This document shows, piece after piece, positions 44,050 to 53,545 of a stretch of 64,000 bases of DNA. This DNA comes from Intestinibacter bartlettii. GTDB taxonomy: Bacteria; Bacillota; Clostridia; Peptostreptococcales; Peptostreptococcaceae. The notes beneath the pieces are model-generated. The model did not search any database and was not told the DNA's origin. It saw only the letters and a list, made by a program, of their open reading frames with translations. The translations under genes were made by a program, and so were the position numbers. The stretch is taken from assembly GCF_000154445.1 (NCBI RefSeq), contig NZ_DS499566.1; one strand, given 5' to 3'. Each line of letters opens with the position of its first letter. Within the stretch, counting starts at the first letter, position 1.

Positions 44050-44787
44050 TTATATGTTCATAAGTTCTCTAAAATTTTTTACCTTACTTCTACTTACTGT
44101 TATTTCATATTTTTCCGAATTTAATTTAAGTAAATAAGTGTTGTTAAACCATGGTACAACCTCTTCTATTTTAAGTAAATTGACTAAATAAGACCTATGA
44201 CATTTGAAAAAATTTTCGTTATTTATTATTTTTTCCACCTCAGATATACATTCTCTTATATGATATTCTCCATCTTTTGTGTATATATATGTATACCTTT
44301 CTTTTGCCTCACAATAATAAATATCGTCTATATTTACTATATATATTTTATTATCTTTCCAAAGGCTTATTTTATTTGGTACTTTCTGAGATAAAGATTT
44401 TTTTTCGTTTTTATTTTGTTTTTTTTCACTACATAATTTCTCTAGCTTATTTAGCATAGAAATTATTCTTTCTTCAGAATACGGCTTTAGTATATAGTCG
44501 AATATGTCTAAATTAAATGCTTCTACCGCATAATTTTCATAAGCTGTTATAAAAATTATTTTAGGCTTATTTTTAAATTTGTTTATAGTTTTAGCAAGCA
44601 ACATTCCATCTAATTTTGGAATATTTATATCTAAAAATATAGCATCTATATTGTTTTCTTGTATAAAACTAAGTACATCTAATCCATTATTAAATTCTCC
44701 CACTATATTCATACTAGTATTGTTTTCAATAAAATACCTCAGTTCTTTTCTTGCTGGAAATTCATCTTCAACTATTATTACATTCAT
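44050..44787 (-). CDS. LytTR-type response regulator
   Basis: A 245-residue protein: receiver domain (about 1-118) with the acidic pair in IIVEDEFPAR, phospho-acceptor Asp in IFLDINIPKLDG (about residue 53) and Lys in YILKPYS. The C-terminal LytTR DNA-binding domain (about 145-243) has YCEAKERYTYIYTKDG and FFKCHRSYLVNL. I start at ATG 44787 with GGGGG 8 nt upstream. It lies 5 nt after the sensor kinase gene, forming a LytSR/YehUT-type pair. No lrgAB, cidAB or cstA gene is next to it, so the target is unknown. Confidence 0.92.
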   Translation of the reverse strand: MNVIIVEDEFPARKELRYFIENNTSMNIVGEFNNGLDVLSFIQENNIDAIFLDINIPKLDGMLLAKTINKFKNKPKIIFITAYENYAVEAFNLDIFDYILKPYSEERIISMLNKLEKLCSEKKQNKNEKKSLSQKVPNKISLWKDNKIYIVNIDDIYYCEAKERYTYIYTKDGEYHIRECISEVEKIINNENFFKCHRSYLVNLLKIEEVVPWFNNTYLLKLNSEKYEITVSRSKVKNFRELMNI

Positions 44788-44792
44788 AAATA

Positions 44793-45989
44793 CTACCCCC
44801 ATATATAAAATTCAATTAAAGTTCCTTTATTTAATTTTGTTATTTCTAATCCTTTGCCATAATAAAGTTTTAACCTCAGATGGACATTGTAAAGTCCTAT
44901 TTTATTTTCAGGCATATTTCCACTATAGATATTATCTATTACATTTTGATTTATACCAATTCCATTATCTTCAACGCTTATTTTTACTTTTGAGTCTAAG
45001 TTTTTAACAGAAACCTTTACTATACCATAGTTTTTGTTATCCATAGGTAAAATTCCATGAAGAATTGCATTTTCAACTAAAGGTTGAATAATTAAACTTG
45101 GACTTTTTATATTAGTTTCATCTATATCATAAATTACTTTCAAAGTATTTCCAAATCTAGCTTGCTCTATATCAACATATGATTTTACTTGTTCTATTTC
45201 TTTTTTTATATTTATTAAGTTATCATTAAGTTCCAAATTATGTCTTAAATAAGTCGACAAACTTATAATTAAATCTCTCGCTTTTTTAGGATCAAATCTT
45301 ATAAATGATGCTATTGTATTTAAAGCATTAAATATAAAGTGAGGATTTATCTGTCTTTGAAGGGCCGACATCTCAGCCTTTTTTCTAGCTTCAATATCTT
45401 TTTTATCTTTTTCTATTGTATTAACAATAGATACCATAAATCCTATTCCAAATTGACCAACTACTAAAGGTAAATATATCGTATGTATAATATCTAGCGC
45501 CAACTCTTTTGGAGTACATAATAAATAAATTAATATTATTGTTATATTCTCAGATATTATACCTACTAATATTCCATAAAAAACCTTATAATTTGGACGT
45601 ATTTTTTTATAAAATAAACCTGAAAATATCCCTGCAAATATACTCGATATAAAACATGGTATCGATGTCATGCTACCAGGATACATTAATAATCTATGTA
45701 CACCAGATATAATTCCTGTTGGAATACTTACAAGTGATCCAAATAGTATTCCTCCAGAAACTATAGTTATTATTCTTGTATTTAATATAGAACCTTTATA
45801 AACTATTCCGTTATATGTCCCCATTATAGAAAGTACTGTAAATATAATTGATATTACAAATAAATCTTTTTGAGTATATTTATCTTTTTCAAATATATTC
45901 TTAAAAATTTTTAATTTACTTATAAGTAAAAATAAAACTACTATAAAACTTGTTTTTTCCAGTAATATTAATAAATAATTTTGTCGCAT
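44793..45989 (-). CDS. LytS-type sensor histidine kinase
   Basis: A 398-residue membrane kinase. Residues 1-195 hold a 5TMR-LYT membrane sensor with GGILFGSLVSIPTGIISGVHRL. The His_kinase domain follows with ALQRQINPHFIFNALNTIA (phospho-acceptor His in NPHF) and an ATPase domain with SLIIQPLVENAILHGI and VEDNGIGI. I start at ATG 45989 (GGGGAGG 5 nt upstream). It pairs with the LytTR regulator directly downstream and probably senses the membrane state or a small carboxylate such as pyruvate, by analogy with relatives. Confidence 0.93.
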   Translation of the reverse strand: MRQNYLLILLEKTSFIVVLFLLISKLKIFKNIFEKDKYTQKDLFVISIIFTVLSIMGTYNGIVYKGSILNTRIITIVSGGILFGSLVSIPTGIISGVHRLLMYPGSMTSIPCFISSIFAGIFSGLFYKKIRPNYKVFYGILVGIISENITIILIYLLCTPKELALDIIHTIYLPLVVGQFGIGFMVSIVNTIEKDKKDIEARKKAEMSALQRQINPHFIFNALNTIASFIRFDPKKARDLIISLSTYLRHNLELNDNLINIKKEIEQVKSYVDIEQARFGNTLKVIYDIDETNIKSPSLIIQPLVENAILHGILPMDNKNYGIVKVSVKNLDSKVKISVEDNGIGINQNVIDNIYSGNMPENKIGLYNVHLRLKLYYGKGLEITKLNKGTLIEFYIWG

Positions 45990-46038
45990 GATTCCTCCCC
46001 TCTTACTAAAAAACACCTATGATTCCCCCATATATTAC

Positions 46039-46073
46039 AAAAAAAGCCTACATTTAGTAATGTAGACTTTTTT
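46039..46073 (-). terminator. terminator of the lactate operon
   Basis: AAAAAAAGCCTACATT/AATGTAGACTTTTTT with one mismatch and a 4-nt loop, 48 nt after the last gene of the operon. Confidence 0.88.
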
Positions 46074-46120
46074 ATTATATCATATATTCTTTGTTATAAA
46101 TTAATAAAACTTATTTTTTA

Positions 46121-47512
46121 CTAATTATATAATTTTCCTGGATTTAATATATTTTTAGGGTCAAATGCTGATTTTATTCCTTTTAATAAGTTTATATAAG
46201 TTTCATTTTTAGATTCTACAAAATAAGGACTCTTAGCATATCCAACACCATGTTCTCCAGAAACTTCACCATGTAATTCTCTTGCTTTAGCAAACATTAA
46301 ATCAAATGCTTTATTAAGTCTTTCATGCCATGTTTTATCGTCTAAATCATCTTTATGTGGGTAAACGTGTAAGTTACCATCACCAGCATGGCCAAAGCTT
46401 TTTATTCTAAGACCTACTTCTGGTTGTATATCATGAGTAAATCTAACGAATTCTGCTACTTTATCTCTTGGAACAACAACGTCACATTCATCTATTTCAC
46501 TACTAGCTTTGAATGCTTCTAAGAATGCTCCTCTTGCAGACCAAATTGATTCATTTCTTTCATCTGTATCTGCTATTAACACATCATATGCTCCACATTC
46601 TAAGCAAAGTTTAGCTACGTTTTCGTATTCTCTTTCTATTTCTTCTGTTGAGTTACCATCAAATTTTAATAATAAGTAAGCATTTGAAGAATTATCTGGG
46701 AATTTTTTACCTAAAAATTCTTCAGCCCCTACTATTGCTTCTCTTTCCATAAATTCTATAGCAGTTGGTATAGATTTTGATTTTATTATTTTAGGTACAG
46801 TATCTATAGCAAGTGCTAAGTCTGGGAATGGTATTAATAAACTTATTGCTTTTTTAGGTAATGGAAGTAATTTAAGTATAGCTTTAGTTACTATAGCAAG
46901 TTGACCTTCTGAACCAACTACTAAATCTTTTATTGAATATCCAGAAGAGTTTTTAACTACTTTACCACCAACATTTATTACTTCACCATTTGGAAGTACG
47001 CATTCAAGTCCTCTTACATAGTCTCTTGTAACCCCATATTTAACAGCTCTCATACCACCTGCATTAGTATTTATATTACCGCCTATAGCAGCACTTTTTT
47101 CACCTGGATCTGGTGGGTAGAATAAATCGTGTTCTTCTACATATTGAGCTATAGTCATTAATAAAACACCTGGTTCAACTGTTAAAGTTAAGTTTTCTTC
47201 GTCTAATTCTAATATTTTATCCATTTTAGTAAGACATAACATTATTCCTCCATAAAGAGCAACTGATGCTCCAGAAAGTCCAGTACCTTGTCCTCTAGGT
47301 GTTACTGGTATGTTATTTTCATAAGCATATTTCATTATTTTTGAAACTTGTTCAGTAGAGTGAACGAATACTAATACTTCAGGATATTTTATTTCACCTG
47401 CTAACTCATCATGAGCATAATCTTCATTAATATCATCACCAATTACTACATCTTCTTTATCTAAAATAGTTAATAAAAAGTCTATATCTTTTTGATCTAT
47501 TTTTTTGTACAT
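46121..47512 (-). CDS. lctD: FAD-binding lactate dehydrogenase (LctD/GlcD-like)
   Basis: A 463-residue flavoprotein of the GlcD/D-lactate dehydrogenase group. An FAD-binding domain with VTPRGQGTGLSGASVAL, GGNINTNAGGMRAVKYG and VVGSEGQLAIVTKA fills about residues 40-215, and the C-terminal substrate domain has SFGHAGDGNLHVYP and GEVSGEHGVGYAK. In Acetobacterium woodii the homologous LctD forms a complex with EtfAB and drives lactate oxidation with NAD+ at the expense of reduced ferredoxin. Here it follows etfA by 11 nt, which strongly suggests the same complex. Stereospecificity is not clear from sequence; LarA upstream would interconvert both isomers. Confidence 0.92.
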   Translation of the reverse strand: MYKKIDQKDIDFLLTILDKEDVVIGDDINEDYAHDELAGEIKYPEVLVFVHSTEQVSKIMKYAYENNIPVTPRGQGTGLSGASVALYGGIMLCLTKMDKILELDEENLTLTVEPGVLLMTIAQYVEEHDLFYPPDPGEKSAAIGGNINTNAGGMRAVKYGVTRDYVRGLECVLPNGEVINVGGKVVKNSSGYSIKDLVVGSEGQLAIVTKAILKLLPLPKKAISLLIPFPDLALAIDTVPKIIKSKSIPTAIEFMEREAIVGAEEFLGKKFPDNSSNAYLLLKFDGNSTEEIEREYENVAKLCLECGAYDVLIADTDERNESIWSARGAFLEAFKASSEIDECDVVVPRDKVAEFVRFTHDIQPEVGLRIKSFGHAGDGNLHVYPHKDDLDDKTWHERLNKAFDLMFAKARELHGEVSGEHGVGYAKSPYFVESKNETYINLLKGIKSAFDPKNILNPGKLYN

Positions 47513-47523
47513 TTTAATCCCCC

Positions 47524-48744
47524 CTATTTTGCCATTTGTGCTACTTTTTGTGTATCTTCATTTTTCATTGCTTTTATTTTTTCAGTAAGTTTAGGTATTA
47601 TTTCATATATATCCCCTATAATACCTAAGTGAGCCACGTCAAATATAGGTGCTTTTTCATCTTGGTTTATAGCTATTATATAATCAGAACCTTTCATACC
47701 AGCTACAAATTGTACTGCCCCTGATACACCACAAGTTATTATTAATTTTGGTTTTACTGTTCTACCACTAAGTCCTATTTGTTTTTTAGGATCTACCCAA
47801 CCACATTCTATAGTTGGTCTAGTACCTGCTATTTGTGCTCCAAGTGCATCTGCTAATTCATTAAGCATTTTTAAATCTTCTTCTTTTTTGAATGCTCTTG
47901 ATGCTACAACTATTACTTCTGCTTCTTCTATTCCTACTACTTTATTTTTTATTTTAGTTTCAAGCACTTTTATATTAGAAGTTAATTTATCTTTTTCAAC
48001 TGAACATAAAGTAACTTTTCCCTTAGGGTCTTCTACTTTTTCTGGTATATTAAATATTTTATATCTAACTGTTGCAAATTGTGGTCTACTATTTGGAGTA
48101 TTTATATGAGCCATTATATTACCACCGAATGCTGGTCTTATTTGGTCTAAATCTGTGTTTTCTTGTACATCAAGTATTGTACAGTCTGCAGTAAGTCCTG
48201 TTTTAAAACGAGCAGCAAGTCTTGGAGCTAATGATCTACCTAATGTAGTACCACCAACTAACATTATAGAAGGTTTATTATTATTTATATAATCTTCTAG
48301 TGCTGCACTATAAGGTTCTATTCTAAATTTATCGTATTCTTCAGAATCGTATACAAATACTTCATCTACACCATAAGCAAGTAAAGTATCACATTTATCT
48401 TTTATATTATTTCCGACAAATACACAGTTTACTGGATGGTTTATTTTAGCTGCAAGTTCGCGAGCTTTTCCGATTAATTCATAAGTAACTGGATGTATTT
48501 CACCATCATTGTGGTCTACATAAACTGTTATACCTCTCCATTCATCTTTATTTATTGCTACTACTTCATCATCTTCAAATATAAATGCACCTTTTGGTCC
48601 TTTTTTAACGCACATCTTACACATTTTACATGCTGCATTTATTTCAATTTTCCCATCTACTTCTTCCATTGCTTCAAATGGACATATTTGTAAGACTTCT
48701 TCTATATTATCTATTTTATCTTGATTGATTATTATCTTTGCCAT
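47524..48744 (-). CDS. etfA: electron transfer flavoprotein alpha subunit with ferredoxin-like N-terminus
   Basis: A 406-residue EtfA. About 70 residues at the N-terminus form a ferredoxin-like domain with CPFEAM and CKMCKMC cysteines, likely binding one iron-sulfur cluster. The EtfA domain follows, with VGGTTLGRSLAPRLAARF and the FAD site GLSGRTVKPKLIITCGVSGAVQF (split here: GLSGRTVKP and CGVSGAVQF). Such extended EtfA proteins occur in bifurcating lactate complexes. The gene lies between etfB and lctD. Start ATG with GGGGG 8 nt upstream. Confidence 0.95.
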   Translation of the reverse strand: MAKIIINQDKIDNIEEVLQICPFEAMEEVDGKIEINAACKMCKMCVKKGPKGAFIFEDDEVVAINKDEWRGITVYVDHNDGEIHPVTYELIGKARELAAKINHPVNCVFVGNNIKDKCDTLLAYGVDEVFVYDSEEYDKFRIEPYSAALEDYINNNKPSIMLVGGTTLGRSLAPRLAARFKTGLTADCTILDVQENTDLDQIRPAFGGNIMAHINTPNSRPQFATVRYKIFNIPEKVEDPKGKVTLCSVEKDKLTSNIKVLETKIKNKVVGIEEAEVIVVASRAFKKEEDLKMLNELADALGAQIAGTRPTIECGWVDPKKQIGLSGRTVKPKLIITCGVSGAVQFVAGMKGSDYIIAINQDEKAPIFDVAHLGIIGDIYEIIPKLTEKIKAMKNEDTQKVAQMAK

Positions 48745-48762
48745 CTCAAATTCCCCCTCAAA

Positions 48763-49552
48763 CTAAAGTATTTTTAAATCTACTATCTTGTTAAATAATG
48801 TTTCAGTAAGTTCATCAGAATTTCCACGAACTATGTCTTTATCAGTATTTGGTTCTGGTGGGAATATTCTTATTACTTGTGTTGCTGAACCATTAAGTCC
48901 ATAGTGTTTTTTCATCTGTATCATCCATATCTTTTAATGTTATCATTGGTATTTCTTTATCCTTAGTTTCCATTTTTAATTTAAAAGATGGAAGTCTTGG
49001 TTGGAATATATCTTTTTCAACAGTTAATAAACATGGATAACTTATTTCACATACTTCTAAAGTTGTTGGAAGATCTGTTTCAACTACTATTGATTTTTCT
49101 CCTACTTCAATTATTTTAGTTACATTTGTAACATGTGGTATATTTAAATATTCTGCTATTTCTGGTCCAACTTGAGCAGTATCACCGTCAGTTGTTTGTT
49201 TACCACAGATTATTAAATCTGGATTTCCTATTTTCTTTATACCTTGTGCTAGAGTATAAGCAGTTGCAAGAACATCTGCACCACCAAATTTTCTATCACT
49301 TACTATAGCACCTTCATCAACACCCATTGAGAAACTTTCACTTATTACTTTTTTAGCTTGTGGTGGTCCCATTGTTATTGTTTTAAGTGTTGCATTGTTT
49401 TCTTTTTTTATTCTTAAAGCAGTTTCAAGAGCAAATAAATCATAAGGATTCATTTTTGAATCTACACCATCTCTTTTTAATACACCTGTAACTGGATCTA
49501 CTTCTACTTCTGATGTTCCAGGAACTTGTTTAACACATACTAATATTTCCAT
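48763..49552 (-). pseudogene. etfB: electron transfer flavoprotein beta subunit, frameshifted near its C-terminus
   Basis: The first frame gives MEILVCVKQVPGTSEVEVD through the EtfB body (KQTTDGDTAQVGPEIAEYL; VETDLPTTLEVCEISYP) and stops at 48893. The missing C-terminus HYGLNGSATQVIRIFPPEP lies in another frame and runs to a stop at 48763. Removing one base from the six-base run at 48907-48912 restores a 262-residue EtfB of normal length. EtfB carries FAD and the NAD-linked bifurcation site in such complexes. Start: ATG 49552 with GAGGGG 6 nt upstream. The flanking operon is intact, so sequencing error or a recent mutation is likely. Confidence 0.88.
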
Positions 49553-49567
49553 ATTATACCCCTCCAT

Positions 49568-50842
49568 TTATTTAACTATTACAGAAACTCCATCTGGTAT
49601 TACGACTACTTTGGCGTCATTTCCCTTTATTTCATACGCCATTTTTAATGCTTCGTCGAAATTATAAGCGTGTTTCATATGCATATTTTTTATCATTTGT
49701 GGATCACATTGGTCTGTAACCATTATTACTGTATACTTTTCTAAAATTCTTGCAAGTATTTGGAATTCCCATTGATCTGGTACTGTATCACCTTTATCCA
49801 CACTTCTTACTCTTTTTAATATTTCACTTGGTGAAGATGCCTCCGCTATATTATCATAGAAAGATTGACCTCCATGACCATCATTACAAGCAGCAATCAT
49901 TATAATTACTCCACCTTCTTTACATGTAGCTTCTGCTGCAGTCATCCCCTTAACTGATTGATATATATTTTGATCTAGAGGATATCCTCCATTTGTGCTT
50001 ATTGCTATATCAGCAGGTGTTGCATCTATTTTGGATAATTCTGTTACAAAATCACATCCAACTTTATGTGCATCTTCTACATCACCTGCAAAAGATGCTA
50101 TTACTTTTTTATCTTGATCTATAACAACATTTACTATAAATGCAAGTTTAGCTGTTTTTGCTGCATATACCATATCTCTGTGTATTGGATTGTCTGTAAG
50201 TATTCCTGTTCTAGCATTTTTGCTATCTATAAATTCACTACAGTGGTTATACATTATAGTTTTTGCTGATGCTATACCAGGAAGTATACTCTTTCTTCCT
50301 CCAGAAAATCCAGCAAAGAAGTGAGGTTCTATAAATCCTTCAGCTATTAATAAATCAGCTTCAAATGCTACTTTATTTAGATAAAAATCTCCACCTGATG
50401 GTAATACCCCTGTTTTTACCATTTGTGAATCATCAGTTGATATATGCATTACTATTTCTTCATTTTCAACTATCTCTTCACCCATCTTAAATATTAATTC
50501 TTCTTTTGTTGTAGGTCTATGAAAACCATTAGCTATTAATATTTTTATTTTTGCATCTTTGTTTACACTTCTTATTCTTCTAAGAATTATCGGCATTGTC
50601 ACTTTGCTTGGCACTGGTCTAGTGTGATCACTAGTGATTATTACTATATTTTTTTTACCAACTGCCAACTCTTCTAATTTCTTAGAACCAATTGGATTGT
50701 CCATAGAATCTTCAACTAATTGAGATTCACTTTTTGCTGGCTTAAAGTCGTGCGCCTTTGATGTCAAAACTTTTAAAAGATTTTTATCTTCTATATTTAA
50801 ATCCATACCGGTCTTTGAATAAGGTACATGTATTTTTGCCAT
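49568..50842 (-). CDS. larA: nickel-dependent lactate racemase LarA-like protein
   Basis: A 424-residue LarA. The pincer-cofactor Lys and metal-binding His candidates lie in EPHFFAGFSGGRKSILPG and MYNHCSEF, with another His in NGFHRPTT. The N-terminal domain has IITSDHTRPVPSKV. LarA interconverts L- and D-lactate. The maturation genes larB, larC and larE are not in this window and would have to lie elsewhere. It stands between lctP and etfB, as in the A. woodii type lactate cluster (lctE). I start at ATG 50842 with GGGGG 7 nt upstream. Other LarA-family racemases act on other 2-hydroxyacids, so lactate is inferred from context. Confidence 0.9.
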   Translation of the reverse strand: MAKIHVPYSKTGMDLNIEDKNLLKVLTSKAHDFKPAKSESQLVEDSMDNPIGSKKLEELAVGKKNIVIITSDHTRPVPSKVTMPIILRRIRSVNKDAKIKILIANGFHRPTTKEELIFKMGEEIVENEEIVMHISTDDSQMVKTGVLPSGGDFYLNKVAFEADLLIAEGFIEPHFFAGFSGGRKSILPGIASAKTIMYNHCSEFIDSKNARTGILTDNPIHRDMVYAAKTAKLAFIVNVVIDQDKKVIASFAGDVEDAHKVGCDFVTELSKIDATPADIAISTNGGYPLDQNIYQSVKGMTAAEATCKEGGVIIMIAACNDGHGGQSFYDNIAEASSPSEILKRVRSVDKGDTVPDQWEFQILARILEKYTVIMVTDQCDPQMIKNMHMKHAYNFDEALKMAYEIKGNDAKVVVIPDGVSVIVK

Positions 50843-50923
50843 ATTCTTTCCCCCTATATAAATCATGTTTTTATATTTATTTTAATTTTACTTATTTACC
50901 ACTTATAATTTTTTATATTTATT

Positions 50924-52450
50924 TTAGAACAATGTAAGTATACCTCCACCAAAATAAACTATAAGCCCTAAGATTATTACATAACCTAAACAATATTTAA
51001 CTGTTGTTGAAAGTATTTTTCCTTCACTACCTATAAGCCCTGTTGCTGAAGTTGCAATTGCTATACTTTGCGGAGAAATCATTTTCCCAGCAGTTGCCCC
51101 TGCAGTATTTGCTGCTGCTATCCAATATGGATCTATTGATAGTGATTTGGCTGCTTCTGTTTGTAATGCCCCAAATAATATATTAGCTGATGTATCACTA
51201 CCTGTAACAAATGTTCCTATTGCCCCTAATAATGGTGCTATTAGCGGATAGAAACTTCCTGTTATTGCACACAGTCCAAAAGATATTGAACTTGTCATCC
51301 CACTGTGTGACATTATTTTTGATATTGCAACTATTGACATTATAGTTATAAATGAAGTTTTAAGTTGAATAATTGTTCTTTTTAATACATCTAACATATA
51401 TGTGAATTTTAGCTTTTGAATCAGTCCTGCTATAAATGTAGCTATTAATATCATCATACCTGGTGTATTTATCCAAGAAAATGCAGTTGTCGAAGTCGCA
51501 TCTCCAGTATAAATATGTATATTACTACTTGCTTTTGCTAATAAAGAATTTATACTAGGTACTAAAGGACTTGCTATAAGAATCAATCCACAAAGAAGTA
51601 TGTATGGAAGCCATGCTAAAATACCTTCTTTTAAACCGATCTTATCTTCTTTAGTTTCTACTTTTTCTTTATTCATAGCTTTAGCCATAAGTATTGTACA
51701 TGCCATTGAACATATACTTGCAACTAATGCTGGTAAATCAGCTCCTAAATATTTAGCTATAAATACTTGAGGCACAGCAAACGTTATCCCTGATACTAAT
51801 GTTATACCAACTACTCCTTTTAAAGCCTTTATACTTTTTTCTGTAAGTATTACTAGTAAAAATGGAATTAAAACTATAAACCCAGCTAATTGAATTGATG
51901 TAACATAACTTAAATGTACTACCTCAAGTCCTGTTACAGTTGCAAGTGTTGTTACTGGTATTCCAAGTGCCCCAAATGCTGTTGGAACTGTGTTTGCTAA
52001 TAAACATATCACTGCTGCAAATAATGGATTAAAACCTAATGAAGCTAATATACTTGTTGGTATAGCAACTGCTGTCCCATATCCTGCAACAGCTTCCAAA
52101 AATCCTCCAAATCCCCATGCTAATATTAAAACTTGAATTCTCTTATCTGTTGTTATACTTGAAAGCATTTTCTTTATGACATCCATTGTTTTTGTTTCAA
52201 CTGCTAAATTATAAGTAAATAATGCTGCTACTATTACTAAAAGTATAGGCCAAAGAGCTATTGCCATACCTTCTACTGTAGCTGTAATACCATCAATAAA
52301 TTTCATTCTCCAGCATATTATGGCGATTGCTAAAGTCAATATTACTGTAAATGAGCAAGTCTTGTGAGCTGGCATCTTCAAAACCCCTAAAGATACTATA
52401 AGCCATAAAACTGGAATCATTGCGATTGCAAACAACATGTAATCATTCAT
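50924..52450 (-). CDS. lctP: L-lactate permease LctP family transporter
   Basis: A 508-residue membrane protein with 12 or more helices. LctP landmarks are FGGFLEAVAGYGTAVAIPTSIL, VPTAFGALGIPVTTLA, TGSDTSANILFGALQ and AANTAGATAGKMISPQSIAIA (each here part of a conserved loop). It imports lactate with protons. It is the first gene of the lactate operon and has the GntR-type operator between its start and the regulator gene. GGGGG lies 8 nt before the ATG. Confidence 0.94.
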   Translation of the reverse strand: MNDYMLFAIAMIPVLWLIVSLGVLKMPAHKTCSFTVILTLAIAIICWRMKFIDGITATVEGMAIALWPILLVIVAALFTYNLAVETKTMDVIKKMLSSITTDKRIQVLILAWGFGGFLEAVAGYGTAVAIPTSILASLGFNPLFAAVICLLANTVPTAFGALGIPVTTLATVTGLEVVHLSYVTSIQLAGFIVLIPFLLVILTEKSIKALKGVVGITLVSGITFAVPQVFIAKYLGADLPALVASICSMACTILMAKAMNKEKVETKEDKIGLKEGILAWLPYILLCGLILIASPLVPSINSLLAKASSNIHIYTGDATSTTAFSWINTPGMMILIATFIAGLIQKLKFTYMLDVLKRTIIQLKTSFITIMSIVAISKIMSHSGMTSSISFGLCAITGSFYPLIAPLLGAIGTFVTGSDTSANILFGALQTEAAKSLSIDPYWIAAANTAGATAGKMISPQSIAIATSATGLIGSEGKILSTTVKYCLGYVIILGLIVYFGGGILTLF

Positions 52451-52472
52451 TAAATTTATCCCCCTTGTATTA

Positions 52473-52508
52473 ACTGGTCTTTCCAGTAGTGGTATGTGGT
52501 ATTACCAC
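52473..52508. promoter_or_regulatory. GntR/FadR-type operators before lctP
   Basis: GTGGTATTACCAC (52496-52508) is a perfect palindrome of the TGGTnnnACCA type bound by LldR/FadR-family regulators. ACTGGTCTTTCCAGT (52473-52487) is a second inverted repeat next to it. Both lie just downstream of a candidate promoter and upstream of lctP, whose neighbour codes such a regulator. Confidence 0.75.
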
Positions 52509-52518
52509 TTATAGTTAA

Positions 52519-52548
52519 ATAATAGTATAATTATTTTTCTTAAATCAA
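52519..52548 (-). promoter_or_regulatory. candidate lctP promoter
   Basis: On the minus strand TTGATT (52548-52543) and TATTAT (52524-52519) are 18 nt apart. A start site a few bases later would fall close to the operator palindrome, which fits repression. The boxes are only moderate matches. Confidence 0.4.
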
Positions 52549-52670
52549 TAATTGTTTATTTATTAACATCATTTTAAATTAATAAAAAATTTTTTGAAAA
52601 TAAAAAAATAATTATACTACTTTGGGATACAAATCGTTTTTATTTTTTCTAAACATACTCTTTCTAACTA

Positions 52671-53378
52671 TTATAGTGTATTCCCGATTACATACTTCAT
52701 ATGTTTTCTCATAGATTCTATTGCAGCCTCTTCATCTTTTTTGATAATAGCTTCACAAATATTTTTATGCTGAATCAATAAGTTTGTGCTCCCCTTTGCT
52801 GAGTCATATGAAATTATCTTATATCTAGCATCTTCTATAAATTTTTCAAATAAATTAGATGTTGTTATAAAAAGACTCTCGATTAAATAATTTTTACTCA
52901 TATGTGATAAACTATTATGAAATTTCTTATCTAAGTCAACTAATATATTTAATCGATTTTCGCCAAAGGTTTCTTTCTCCATATCATGGACAATACTTTC
53001 AAGTTCCCTACAATCAAGATCTGTCGCTCTTAATGAACATAGTCTAGCACATTCTATCTCTAAAATATTTCTAAGTTCAAATATATCACTCCAACTTCCA
53101 TTATTTAATTTAAACATCATTGAAAGTGGTTGTAATAAAGATTTTTCTATATTAGAGCATATAAAATTACCTTCTCCTTGTCTACTTTCAACGACTCCCA
53201 TCGTCTCTAAAACTCTAAGGGCTTCTCTTATAGATGTTCTACTGACTGCCATTTTTTCTGATAATTCTCTTTCTGATGGTAGTTTATCTCCTTTTTTAAA
53301 AGTGCCATCCATTATGTTTTTTTGGATTTGTTCTATCACTTGCTCATAAACCTTCTTATTTGAAATACTATTAAACAT
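52671..53378 (-). CDS. GntR family (FadR subfamily) regulator of lactate use
   Basis: A 235-residue regulator. The GntR winged helix-turn-helix (about 8-75) has GDKLPSERELSEKMAVSRTS and EALRVLETMGVVESRQGEG; an FCD ligand-binding domain (about 95-230) follows with ELRNILEIECARL, LDKKFHNSL and HKNICEAI, including metal-site His residues. It is the likely counterpart of LctA/LldR, responding to lactate. It is transcribed in the same direction as lctP, 220 bp upstream, and palindromic operators lie between them. Confidence 0.9.
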   Translation of the reverse strand: MFNSISNKKVYEQVIEQIQKNIMDGTFKKGDKLPSERELSEKMAVSRTSIREALRVLETMGVVESRQGEGNFICSNIEKSLLQPLSMMFKLNNGSWSDIFELRNILEIECARLCSLRATDLDCRELESIVHDMEKETFGENRLNILVDLDKKFHNSLSHMSKNYLIESLFITTSNLFEKFIEDARYKIISYDSAKGSTNLLIQHKNICEAIIKKDEEAAIESMRKHMKYVIGNTL

Positions 53379-53545
53379 TTTCTATATCCTCTCTATCAAT
53401 ATACTATTATTATAATTTTTTTACATAAATATGGCAAATAATTTATATATATAAATTACTTTAAACGATAATGCTTTTTTGTAATCATATTTTCTATTTT
53501 TCTAAATATGATTATAATAAAGAATTTTAAAATCAAGGTGAAAAT

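Noticed and set aside
52473..52508. Terminator after the GntR gene
   Set aside because: The palindromes have short arms, no U-tract and match the operator pattern of the adjacent regulator family.
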